Origin: Chara braunii
Lineage: Eukaryota > Streptophyta > Charophyceae > Charales > Characeae
Assembly (NCBI GenBank): GCA_003427395.1
Contig: BFEA01000007.1
Location: 3,502,650-3,531,601 of the forward strand
Reading direction: 5' to 3'
Length of the DNA stretch: 28,952 nt
Part shown: positions 20,834 through 28,952 of the stretch, one piece after another
Layout: each line of letters begins with the position of its first letter
How positions within the stretch are numbered: position 1 is the stretch's first letter
Position numbers and translations under genes: made by a program
The notes under the pieces: model-generated
Databases searched by the model: none
Told to the model about the DNA's origin: nothing
What the model saw: the letters and a program-made list of their open reading frames with translations, nothing else

Positions 20834-21673
20834 CTGTCCGCGAATCACTGCGGGGTGATCACAAGTCTCAGATTCAACTTGGATGATTTCCTCAGCGGTT
20901 GCACCTTCATCGCCAAAGGCTAAAGTAGCTCGTCGTTTGACGATATCGAAAATCGCATCAACCTTTTTATCGTACAGAACACCTTCCTCCTTGCACATCC
21001 TCTGCAATTCTGTAGCATCCATATCCTTTAAATCTAGCCTCACCTTGTTCTTGAAACGCATTCGAGCCAGCGTACCTTTCGTTGCGGATTTATCAGCTGG
21101 TGTGATATTCTTAACACGATGCGATAGCGGAGTCTTCACAGGAGACAGCTTCTTCTCTGACCCATTCTTCTTGCCAGCTTCCTTGGCCTTTGATCTTGTC
21201 AAACGGGGACAGAGTATCACCAGTTTCGTGGCTCCCCTCTTCGGCGTCCTTTTGGGTGGCAGCTCCATGGGAGAGTTGTCTTCGAAAACTCGTTCCGACC
21301 CCCTCTTCCTTTTCTCTGCAATACACAACTTGCCCGCTTTCTCGGTAATCTCCTGCGTCACACTCGTGTCGCTATCACCACCATTGTGTTCCGAGAGTGA
21401 GTCACTGCCCGAAGGATAAGTCATCTTCATCTTCCCTTTGTCCAGACTTGGCAAGCAAGCCGGTAGCACAGCTTCCTTGAAAGTCTCAATAAACTCATCC
21501 CGGATCTCATGTCGCATCGCATGTCGCAGCTCTTGTATCTTCATTCTCATCTGGATGCCCAAATCCTTTCGTATATCCGCTCTCTTTTCGGCTTCCTTCC
21601 GTTCTTTCTCCTTTTTCTTCAGAGCCTTGGCTTCCTTCCTAGCCTTCTCTTCGTCTTCCCACTTCTCAAGTCG
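20834..21673 (-). pseudogene. Central segment: coiled coil, NLS-like linker and SAP-like motif
   Basis: In the same frame as the zinc knuckle, this stretch opens with a charged coiled coil (to about 21500), then a Ser/Asp-rich acidic part (SGSDSLSEHNGGDSDTS), then a Lys/Arg-rich linker with PPKRTPKRG (about 21233-21259), which resembles a nuclear localisation signal. Near the end, LKDMDATELQRMCKEEG followed by VLYDKKVDAIFDIVKRR (about 20930-21031) fits the SAP helix-turn-helix pattern: hydrophobic residues in two helices with a central Gly. SAP motifs bind AT-rich or scaffold DNA. The frame then runs through EEIIQVESETCDHPAV to a TGA at 20831-20833, and the GIY-YIG domain follows in the same frame. 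The largest stop-free part begins with a Met at 21562. The SAP call rests on its pattern only, at about 35 residues, and is moderately sure. Confidence 0.68.
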
Positions 21674-21676
21674 TTA

Positions 21677-21922
21677 TTGCTCTTCCGCTTCGCGTCTCGC
21701 GGCTTCCGCTTTCTCCTGCTTCCTTTGAGCCCTTTTTTCCTTCCTCCTAACTTTAGTTGATGGCCTGGCCATATGATATTGCCTGCTCCCACGATGAGGG
21801 CATTGGTTAGCGTAATGCCCGACTTCATGGCAAGAGAAGCAAGTCAGTTCTCGATATGGACGTCGATCTCTTCGATCACCACCTCCTCCGTATGTTCCCT
21901 CGACATCTCGATGCTCCGACAT
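21677..21922 (-). pseudogene. N-terminal segment: CCHC zinc knuckle and start of coiled coil
   Basis: After a Gly/Arg-rich start the frame shows CFSCHEVGHYANQC (21800-21841), an exact C-X2-C-X4-H-X4-C zinc knuckle as found in retroelement Gag-like proteins, where it binds nucleic acid. It is followed by a Lys/Arg/Glu-rich stretch (KVRRKEKRAQRKQEKAEAA) that looks like the start of a long charged helix. The frame meets a TAA at 21674-21676 that plausibly replaces a CAA Gln codon, because the same frame continues without a gap into more charged coiled coil (RLEKWEDEEKARKEAKALKK). The segment therefore belongs to the longer pseudogene and is not a separate gene. Known clade members are defined by their nuclease and RT; whether this knuckle is general among them I cannot say from the sequence. 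Confidence 0.72.
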
Positions 21923-22021
21923 CGGCAACTTCCAAAAAAGTAACAGGTCATACAACCGTAAACGGGTAACACGCTCACTCAGCCCAGTAGGTATACTCCA
22001 GGAAAGTTCACGTGCGCAGTC

Positions 22022-22339
22022 CTAGGAATAAGAATTCATCACTCAAGACAAGCCATAGACTCAAAGAAAGTAAAAACTCATAGTAAGTCACAATCACAAA
22101 GAAAACTCCGTGATGGTCGAGTAGATATTCAATGAAAAACAATACAGGTATGCACCATTCAGTCCACGACCCAAGAACCACCGTCAATCCCAAAACCAAC
22201 TTAAGACCTCAAGGACTACCATCGTCCGGACAATAGTAGTCATACCGAACGCAAGACCTCAGAGGTCGTTCCTACTAAACATCTACGTACTTATACTACA
22301 TCAAACTACCAGTCCAACTTCTAATAGAAAACACCAGAG
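22022..22339. repeat. Pseudo-LTR, 5' copy (relative to the minus-strand element)
   Basis: About 318 bp, in direct orientation with 17096-17391. Both begin on the plus strand with GAATTCATCACTCAAGACA and end near AGAAAACACCAGA. Long blocks are nearly identical (for example AGTAGATATTCAATGAAAAA). This copy has roughly 20 extra bases in the middle. The repeats bracket the pseudogene, and no reverse-transcriptase-bearing LTR element features (integrase, primer binding site) are seen, so pseudo-LTRs fit better than true LTRs. Confidence 0.8.
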
Positions 22340-22374
22340 AAGGTCATAGCAAAAAAAAAAAACAAAAAAAAAAC

Positions 22375-22470
22375 AACTACATTGTGCAGAAAAATAAAGT
22401 AAATAACTTTTGCCTTAGGGTCACATTGAAATTATTTATCAAATTTAAAATAAAAAATATAGTTAAAAAT
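22375..22470 (-). mobile_element. TA-bounded GC-ended repeat, short fragment
   Basis: About 100 bp of the AT-rich subterminal part (GCAGAAAAATAAAGTAAATA then ACTTTTGCCTTAGGGTCACA), as seen near position 50 and 23470 in the same orientation. It runs straight into (TA)n and the next copy. Confidence 0.5.
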
Positions 22471-22489
22471 ATATATATATATACATATA

Positions 22490-23103
22490 TACAGGGTTAC
22501 CAGCCCGTACGTAAGGAGGCCCCGGGCGGACCTCCGTACGTTCGGGGGCCCGTACGGGGTCCGAACCTGACGGCGTTCGGCCCCCGCCAAAAATTATTTC
22601 GGGGCCTTAAAATATTTTTTTTTTTTCGAATTTTTTTATGACTTCTCTATGACGTAAGGTACATGCCTATAAATTTCCAATTCATTCGGCTGAGCCAAAT
22701 AAGAATTAAGAATCGCCAAAGATGGCGGTGTGAAAACGTGCTCGCCCACGTTTTTTTCACTTTTCACTTTTTGTTTTCACTTTAGTTCGGGGTCTAAACA
22801 ATTATATTATTTTTTGAAACGTTTTTAGTGGGTTTTGTATTATGTGAAGTACGCATATATAAATTTTCAGGGCATTTAGCTATGCCAAAAAAAAATGAAA
22901 AATTGCCAAAGATAGCGGTGTCGAAAACATTCTAGCGCACTCACGTAATTTATTTTTTTATTTTTTATTTTTTTTTTTATTAGTATTTGTTCTGTGTATT
23001 TTATTTTTATTTCAAATTTGGAAAGGAATTCGAACGTAATTCTCAGGCAAATCTTGTTTAATTTATTTTATCAATAACATATCTTTTTTTCAGATTTTTT
23101 GAT

Positions 23104-23195
<92 letters not shown>

Positions 23196-23293
23196 GGTCC
23201 GCGCTCGGCCTGAACGGTCGAACGCATCCCCAAGGGGTCCCATACGTTTGGGCGTTCGGGTTCGGCCGAACGAGCCGAACGCCGGTTACTCTG
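22490..23293 (+). mobile_element. TA-bounded GC-ended repeat, copy 6
   Basis: Starts ACAGGGTTACCAGCCCGTAC, carries motif sites at 22714-22730 and about 22904-22920, a long poly(T) expansion (23108-23193) and the tail GCCGGTTACTCTGTA. It faces copy 7 tail-to-tail across (TA)n, so the pair is a long inverted repeat. Confidence 0.75.
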
Positions 23294-23307
23294 TATATAT
23301 ATATATA

Positions 23308-23396
23308 TAACCGGCGTTCAGGACGGGCCGAACGCCCGAACGCACGAACGTATGGGACCCCTTGGGGATGCGTTCGGCCGTTCCGGCCGAACGCGG

Positions 23397-23433
<37 letters not shown>

Positions 23434-24058
23434 AACAAATAAAAAAACTCAGAAAAAAAAATATGTTATGAAGAAAAATAAACTAAACAAGATTTTCCTG
23501 AGCATTACATCCAAATTCCTTGCCAAATTTGAAATAAAAATAAAATACGAAAAGTAAATACTAATAATAAAAATAACAAAAAAATAAAAAAGAATTAAAT
23601 TAAGTGAGTTCGCGAGCACGTTTTCGACACCGCCATCTTTGGCGATTTTTCTTTTTTTTTTTGTAAGAGCAAAATGCCTTGAAACTTTACATATGTCTAC
23701 TTCACATCATGCAAAACAGACTAAAAAAGTTTCAAAAAATAATAAAATTGTTTACACCCCGAACTAAAGTGAAAACAAAAAGTAAAAAATGAAAATAAAT
23801 GTGGGCAAGCACGTTTCGACACCTCCATATTTGGCGATTTTTAATTCTTATTTGGCTGGGCCAAATGACTTGAAAATTTGTAGGCGTGTACCTCACTTTA
23901 TAGAGAACTCACAAAAACAAATTCGAAAAAAACAAGTATTTTTAGGTCCCGAAATAATGTTTGGTGGGGGCCGACCGCCTTCGGGTTCGGACCCCGTACG
24001 GGAACCTGAACGCCCGTACTCGAACGTTCGGGAGTCCGGGTCCTCGTACGAGGCCTGG
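23308..24058 (-). mobile_element. TA-bounded GC-ended repeat, copy 7 (inverted)
   Basis: Mirror image of copy 6, beginning TAACCGGCGTTCAGGACGGG. It has a poly(A) run, motif sites at about 23632 and 23822 (CGCCATCTTTGGCGATTT type), and ends inside its GC-rich hairpin end near GTCCTCGTACGAGGCCTGG, where it passes directly into copy 8. Confidence 0.72.
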
Positions 24059-24751
24059 AGCTGAAGGTGTTCGGAACCCGCAAAAAAATATTTTGGTACG
24101 TCAATGTTATTACATGTTTGTGAATTATGTTTTTTTAGTTCTCTGTGAGGTAGGGTATCTCCCTCTGAATTTTGAAGTCATTCTGTTTAGCCAAAAAAAA
24201 CTGAAATATCAGCAAAAACATGGTGGTGTAAAACCTTGTTTGCCCACTCATTAATTTGTTTTTTTTCTCTTTTCACTTTTTATTTGCCCTTTCGTTCGGA
24301 ACATGAAAAAAAATATTATTTTTTCAAACTTTATTTCTCTATTATGTAAGATACACATATGTAAATTTTCATGGTATGTTTCATTAAAAAAAATATAAAA
24401 AAATCACCAAAGATGGCGGTGTCAAGAACGTGCTCCCCCTCTCAATAATTGCATTATCGTTTTATTTTTTTTAATTTTTAATTTTATTATTTATTTGTAG
24501 TATTTGATTTTTATTTCAAATTTTGTAAAGAATTTGGATGTAACGTTCAGACAAATGTTGTTTAGTTCAGTTTTCTGTATAATATACATTTGTTTCAGAA
24601 TTTTAAAATTTTTTGGTTTTTTTTTTTTTTTNTTTTTTTTTTTTTTTTTTTTTTTGGTTCGGGTTCAGCCGAACCTGTCGAGAGGGGGTGCCGAACGTTC
24701 GGTCGTTCAAGTTCGGGTATTCGGCCGACCCCGAACGCCGGCAACCCTTAT
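24059..24751 (+). mobile_element. TA-bounded GC-ended repeat, copy 8 (5' end lost)
   Basis: Begins abruptly at AGCTGAAGGTGTTCGGAACC, head-to-head with copy 7. Diverged motif sites occur at about 24212 and 24408, followed by a poly(T) run with one N at 24632 and a tail CCGAACGCCGGCAACCCTTA. It is the most diverged of the longer copies. Confidence 0.68.
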
Positions 24752-26870
24752 AGCAATGGTTTAGTTACATAAATAATATAAAGTATCACCCTCCACCTTT
24801 TACGTAGTGGGTAGTTCATCTGGGTCGTATGCCTTGTATGGGGTACTTATACAGTAATGTTAAAAGCAAATTTGACTATATGTTGAAACCTCCGCCGAGT
24901 ATCCAATAATGAATGCGTCGGTGCGGACAATCAGCAAGGAAGTCTAAGACCATAAAGCTTCAACGATTGCACGTCAAGGTTAGGATTGCGGATTTGATAC
25001 GTGAAGTCGGTCTCATTTCGGACCATTCGTTACTGTTCCCTTCTCAAGCAGACGACAATCGTATGTATGGACAATAAACGACAGTTGAATTCGTGACACT
25101 ATATAAATAATAATAAATAATACAAATATAATAATTAAAAAAAAAAATCAAAAATAATAATAATAATTTTGTATAGATATATAATAAAAATGTAATAAAA
25201 TATCATACGAAACAATCATCTGTTCATTGTGTTTTAAGTCTTATAAATAAACGGAGAATGATAAAATGTGTAAAACCACATATTGGTCTTATAAATAAAC
25301 GGAGAATGATAAAATGTGTAAAACTAAATATTGGTTTACTTCATAGGGGTGCATAAAAATTATTTGAATATAAAATATATCTATAAAGTTTTGTGTGATA
25401 ATCGTTTTGAACAATTTTCATTATGTACAAAAGTTTTTTCAACAGGTTTCGCACAGTGTAAAATAAACTTTCCAGCTACGAACGTCTTAAAGAGTGGTAA
25501 AAAAAAAAAAAACAATCAAGTAAAAAAAATACGACAATTAGGTATGATTAATAAGAAAGTAGTTTCTCGATATTTAGAATTGGGTCATGGGCATACAATA
25601 ATAAAACGCTTTAAAGATACTGATGGAATAATATACATCATGAGGATTGGATCATATCATCACAATTCGTAGTTTCCGTGCGTCTGACGTATTAACTTTG
25701 AGGATCGATAGAAAAGTTTCGTCTAACGAATATGTTGATTTGTTCTATCAACTCGAGTGTCCTTTATGCCGTATTTCTTGGTAGTGTATGTAAGAAGGTT
25801 TTTCACAAGAAAAATAGTTTTTTGTCAACACGTCACAGAGAGTCGTGACCAACGCCTAGAGAATTTATCGACGAGGGCGCAATACTTTGTGTGTCCTCTT
25901 AGCTCGACATTGATCATTTATAAAGATAACGCGTATGAGGGTAACCACAATCTGACAGTTACCTTATGTTTCTGAATCAATTGAGCAAATTTCATCGCAG
26001 CCTGAACGTATTTGGTACATTGGTTTGTATTTCATTTAATATTGTGAAGAAAAGTATTCACTAGTATATATGTTAATTGTACACAATTTCGCAAAGTTTG
26101 TTCTAGGTTCCCAAAACTATGAAAATTATTATTTTTAAAACTATAAGTTACTTGTTTGAGTGGTTTTTCTTCTAGCAACTGTTTTTCATGCAGCTTCGCT
26201 CACAAATCATTATTGTATTTTTTAACTTTGTTTTTCGAAACGGGTGTCATAAGAAAACGTTACCTTCAATTGAAGCTCAAATAACTCATCAAGTTCTATA
26301 TAATACATGCCATCACCATGAAATTTTTAAAAAATTATAAAATATGGGTGAATTTTTTTTTAAATATTTTTATTACCAGCAAACTTACAGAAGTAAGAAT
26401 CGGTAAAGAAAAAAAAAACTATAGATATTTTATGTTGGTTATCCGCACTGACGCATTATTTATTGGATATTCGGCGAAGGTTTCAACATATAATCAAATT
26501 TGCATTGAACATTATTATATAAGTGCTTTAGGTAAGACATCCCTCCCAAATAAACTATCCAACATACAAGGTCCTACATAAACCAATTGTTTGGTAAGTA
26601 GACACCCTTAGATGAAGGTTGCAAAATTTGTCATGAACATATCGTTATTTCAACAGAGTTTCAAGTTTCAACCGACAATGCTATGAATTCGGTTGTGGAG
26701 AGGTCGCAGCTTATACAATCAATTTGTGACTGTCACCCTTTTGTTTCCCTCCTAAGGCGCCTTTGTCAGTGGTGAATGCTCGTGTAGTGTATTTTTCATG
26801 CCAATTGTTTTTCAAAATTTTGATAGTTACTTCACGAAAATTATTAACAAATATAAAATAAAAATATATC
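24752..26870. other. AT-rich region with no recognised gene
   Basis: Contains a near-perfect 48-bp tandem duplication (units from 25238 and 25286, GTCTTATAAATAAACGGAGA). A 113-codon plus frame (25331-25672, starting at TTG) and an 87-codon one (26318-26581) are Lys/Ile/Asn-rich as expected of AT-rich DNA; neither shows a domain. Confidence 0.5.
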
Positions 26871-27167
26871 TACATATATATTTAAATATATATATATATA
26901 CCAACGCATTTAATCGTTTTTTAAATGTTCGTTTTTTTATAAATCATACTAAAAATATTTTTTGAGTTAGAGGGAAAATTCATTATCATTTTGGGCATTC
27001 CAACCGCGCGACAACTATAGACAAAGAGAAAGAGAGACAAAGAGACAGAGAGAGAAAGAGAAACAGAGAGAGAAAGAGAGACAAAAAAGGGCCGCGCGTT
27101 CCTGGGGAGTCTCATAAATGTATTGTCGCTCTCTCTCTCTCTCTCTTTCTCTCTCCCTGTCTCTCTC

Positions 27168-27252
27168 TGGGCCGCGCGATTGGAATGCGCAAAATGAGAA
27201 TGACGTGCAAGAAGATTCATCCTCATTTCGGGCATTCCAACCGCACGACCCA
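27168..27252. repeat. Hairpin repeat between (CT)n and (GA)n
   Basis: Arms 27168-27203 and 27217-27252 pair over 36 positions with about seven mismatches (GATTGGAATGC against GCATTCCAACC; AAAATGAGAATGA against TCATCCTCATTT), around a 13-base loop. The CT tract on the left and the GA tract on the right extend the pairing. A single right half is seen at about 26978-27010. Confidence 0.8.
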
Positions 27253-27462
27253 GAGAGAGAGAGAGAGAGAAGGGGGGGGATGTGTGTGCACCGGGGTGTG
27301 GAAAGAAAAAGAGAGAGGGGGAGGGATAGCGCGTTCACCGCGGTGGAGAGAGAGAGAGAGAGAAAAAAAAAAAAAAAAAAAAAACAACGGCAAGTTCGTC
27401 GGGGCACCCCAGTGGACGCGCTGCCTCTCTCTCTCTATCTTTTTCTCTCTCTAGGCCACGCG

Positions 27463-27530
27463 TGCAAAATGCCAAAAATGAAAATGAATCTTCTCATGCG
27501 CGAGGGGAGATTCCTTGTTATTTTGCACGT
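27463..27530. repeat. Related hairpin repeat beside (CT)n
   Basis: GTGCAAAATGCC...GAAAATGAATCTTC on the left and GGGAGATTCCTTGTTATTTTGCAC on the right form imperfect arms around a CATGCGCG centre. The flanks are CT repeats on both sides. Confidence 0.6.
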
Positions 27531-28449
27531 TCAAGATGTTTGTATGTCTCTCTCTCTCTCTCTCTTCCCACCCCATTTCATTTCCATTTGTTTTTTTTTT
27601 TCCCTCAATATCCTTTTTTTTTTTATTTTTATAAACGACAACTTTTGGTATACTTGTAGTCGGAGGTTCGGACTTGATAGTTAAGGAAGGTACTGGTGGT
27701 TTGAAGGCACAATCTACTTATCGGATAGGGAAATGAATGTGACGTCATCCTATATAATCGTTACAGGGGTATGCATCTCATTGTAGTTATGGATAGAGGT
27801 GAGCTAAAAAATATGCACGCAGTCAACGACTTGCTAAATCTTCACCAGAAGTAATTATGAAGTAGGAAAGATTGAACGATTTTGAAGTTTTATGAAATCG
27901 GGTTTCGACGATTTTAAAGGCGTTGAAAATGTTGAATGTTCCCCCCTTCACATAACGTTGAATGTTATGAAAGTGATGAAATGTGGATTATTACGAATGC
28001 CCACTTATATCCCAATGCAAATAAACCCTAAAGAGTTTTTAAAAATTTGCAGTGATGAAAATACTGAAAATATTGAACACATTCTAAAGGTATCCGGATA
28101 AATTTTCACACTAAAAATTTTAAAACTTTTGAAAATTATGAACCCTCCCTGCCTCCCCTTTTTTTATTTGCTTAAAGAGGGGTTGTTCATAATGTTGAGC
28201 ACCTTCACCACTTCAAAAATTTCAAACATTTCTTAGTCTAGATATATATTAGAATTGAAAATTATAAAAATTTTGAAGTGATGAAGATGTTGCAAAACTT
28301 GAACCCCCGACCCCTTTCCCCTGCTTTGTTTTATTTTGTTTTTTTTATGAGAGTGTTCAAAACTTCAGTACCTATATAAATGTTGAATATTAGTGGACCC
28401 GTTAACCACTTAAAAAAAAACATTGTGCATCGAGTGCGGGGTCGGTCTA

Positions 28450-28535
28450 CACCAGGGGTTGCGAGCTTGTGTTCTCATGATATGTTAGTGTGCGAGTTGG
28501 CCATCACACTACGCGCTGCAAGCCCGCGAGGACAC
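28450..28535 (-). repeat. Possible tRNA-derived SINE relic
   Basis: On the minus strand GCGTAGTGTGATGGCC resembles an A box and AGCTCGCAACCCCTGG a B box at tRNA-like spacing, with an arrangement similar to the unit at 3910. No tail or duplication found. The stretch 27560-28440 before it is AT-rich with repeated GAAAATGTTGAA-like words and no recognised gene. Confidence 0.3.
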
Positions 28536-28821
28536 CCTCGCAGTTTGTAAGTCTATCATTCTCAAACCACTAATACCTCAGCCTGCTTAAAAAATAGAGT
28601 CACGACGTGTTAACGACCACGACTTTCGGAGGTCGAGGAACGAGCGCCCGATTGCGACCGCCGCAAAAAAAAAAAAAAAGGATATTTTTTCACCAAAAAT
28701 AAATAAAAAAGGACAAAACGACCGAGCGGGGGCCCCATAAACACACATACACACACACATACATACACACACAGAAAGAGAGAGATACAATGAATTTGGC
28801 ATGCAACCTCACCAGGAGTGC

Positions 28822-28872
28822 AAAATGAGAATGAATCTTTCGTGCAAAGGCGAGAAGATGCATTCTCATTTT
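28822..28872. repeat. Related hairpin repeat before the terminal (CT)n
   Basis: Arms 28822-28839 (AAAATGAGAATGAATCTT) and 28855-28872 (AAGATGCATTCTCATTTT) pair at 17 of 18 positions. A (CA)n/(GA)n tract precedes it and (CT)n to the window end (28891-28952) follows. Confidence 0.8.
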
Positions 28873-28893
28873 GTAATTTTTTTCGTAGAGGCT

Positions 28894-28952
<59 letters not shown>

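Larger units (their letters stand above)
17965..21922 (-). pseudogene. Penelope-like polyprotein pseudogene: CCHC, coiled coil, SAP, GIY-YIG, RT
   Basis: One coding unit of about 1,320 codons, broken by stops and a few frameshifts. The likely start is the Met at 21922 (MSEHRDVEGTYGGGG), 17 residues after another possible Met is left out; it begins just before the zinc knuckle. From 21922 to about 20335 a single frame is used, with stops at 21674-21676 (TAA), 20831-20833 (TGA) and 20405-20407 (TAA). A frameshift near 20325-20335, in an A6 run, moves to the frame that carries the linker and RT. That frame has stops at 20122-20124, five more before 19717, then 18925-18927, 18661-18663, 18466-18468 and 18109-18111. 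A local frameshift pair surrounds motif C. Reading past the last stop gives a plausible continuation (TRVLTLQQKL, FFMRVLRRF, WEFMVQYL) to a TGA at 17965-17967, taken as the original end. The product would have acted in target-primed reverse transcription. This copy cannot make it. Confidence 0.8.
17096..22339 (-). mobile_element. Decayed Penelope-like retroelement with N-terminal GIY-YIG endonuclease
   Basis: An element of about 5.2 kb read on the minus strand. Two direct repeats of about 300 bp flank it (22022-22339 at its 5' side and 17096-17391 at its 3' side). Penelope-like elements commonly carry such pseudo-LTRs. Between them lies a decayed frame whose parts read CCHC knuckle, coiled coil, SAP-like motif, GIY-YIG nuclease, CxC linker and reverse transcriptase. 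Placing the nuclease before the reverse transcriptase, joined by a CxC linker, is the hallmark of the Naiad/Chlamys clade and the reverse of canonical Penelope elements. Short GGAATA repeats adjoin the 3' repeat (17077-17101), in keeping with the microsatellite preference reported for that clade. The 5' leader between the repeat and the likely start (about 21923-22021) is short. Assignment to this clade rests on reading motifs by eye. Confidence 0.82.

Noticed and set aside
20883-21760. Long plus-strand frames opposite the Penelope-like element
   Set aside because: Shadow frames; the minus strand holds the zinc knuckle, coiled coil and SAP-like motif in one coherent frame.
17096-22339. True LTR retrotransposon
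   Set aside because: No integrase, protease or primer-binding site seen; RT motifs and the GIY-YIG domain fit Penelope-like elements.
25331-25672. 113-codon plus frame ending GHGHTIIKRFKDTDG and following residues
   Set aside because: Starts at a TTG, composition follows the AT-rich DNA, a poly(A) run lies within, and no family is recognised; kept only as part of the unassigned region.

Overview
This window is eukaryotic nuclear DNA from a large, repeat-laden, AT-rich genome. The signs are abundant (TA)n, (GA)n, (CA)n, (ATT)n and poly(A/T) tracts, several dispersed repeat families, tRNA-like SINE heads, one assembly gap (67 N at 15040-15106) and single N bases inside two simple repeats. No rRNA gene, intact cellular tRNA gene, CRISPR array or intact conserved host gene could be recognised. 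The only long, confidently identifiable protein-coding unit is a decayed retroelement. Its type (endonuclease before reverse transcriptase) is known from green algae and many invertebrates. A charophyte-like alga would fit, but the taxon cannot be proven from the sequence.

Centre-piece (17096-22339, minus strand): a degenerate Penelope-like element of about 5.2 kb, flanked by two direct repeats of about 300 bp that look like pseudo-LTRs. Its pseudogene (21922 to 17965) reads, in order: CCHC zinc knuckle, charged coiled coil, basic NLS-like linker, SAP-like DNA-binding motif, GIY-YIG endonuclease, linker with a CxC motif, then a reverse transcriptase with recognisable motifs A, B and C (IDDV) and a thumb-like C-terminus. 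The permuted order and the CxC motif match the N-terminal-endonuclease Penelope clade (Naiad/Chlamys). The zinc knuckle and SAP-like extension make the architecture notable. Stops and a few frameshifts make this copy dead. A tandem array of three 101-bp tRNA-like units on the opposite strand lies in its 3' region.

Second theme: a non-coding element family of about 750 bp with GC-rich ends and an AT-rich core, bounded by (TA)n. At least eight copies or fragments occur (1-662, 5345-5880, 5916-6675, 6711-7455, 11009-11352, 22375-22470, 22490-23293, 23308-24058, 24059-24751), in tandem, inverted and head-to-head arrangements. Each fuller copy carries an end hairpin and a pair of CGCCAAAGATGGCG-type motifs about 190-200 bp apart.

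Remaining regions: 676-1390 tandem repeats with microsatellite linkers; 2030-3130 a strongly pyrimidine-rich strand; 3910-4180 a tRNA-derived SINE-like unit; 7651-8069 and 11429-11739 regularly spaced 20-bp motifs in opposite orientations; 8785-9360 a diverged duplication around an (ATT)n tract; 10348-10851 and 13263-13843 decayed coding-like frames of unknown family; 14095-14529 perfect and near-perfect tandem duplications; 14740-16030 dense microsatellites with embedded repeats; 24770-26870 AT-rich DNA without recognisable genes; 26975-28952 hairpin repeats bordered by (CT)n/(GA)n, plus a possible SINE relic. The window is best read as a transposon graveyard whose most informative fossil is the Penelope-like element.
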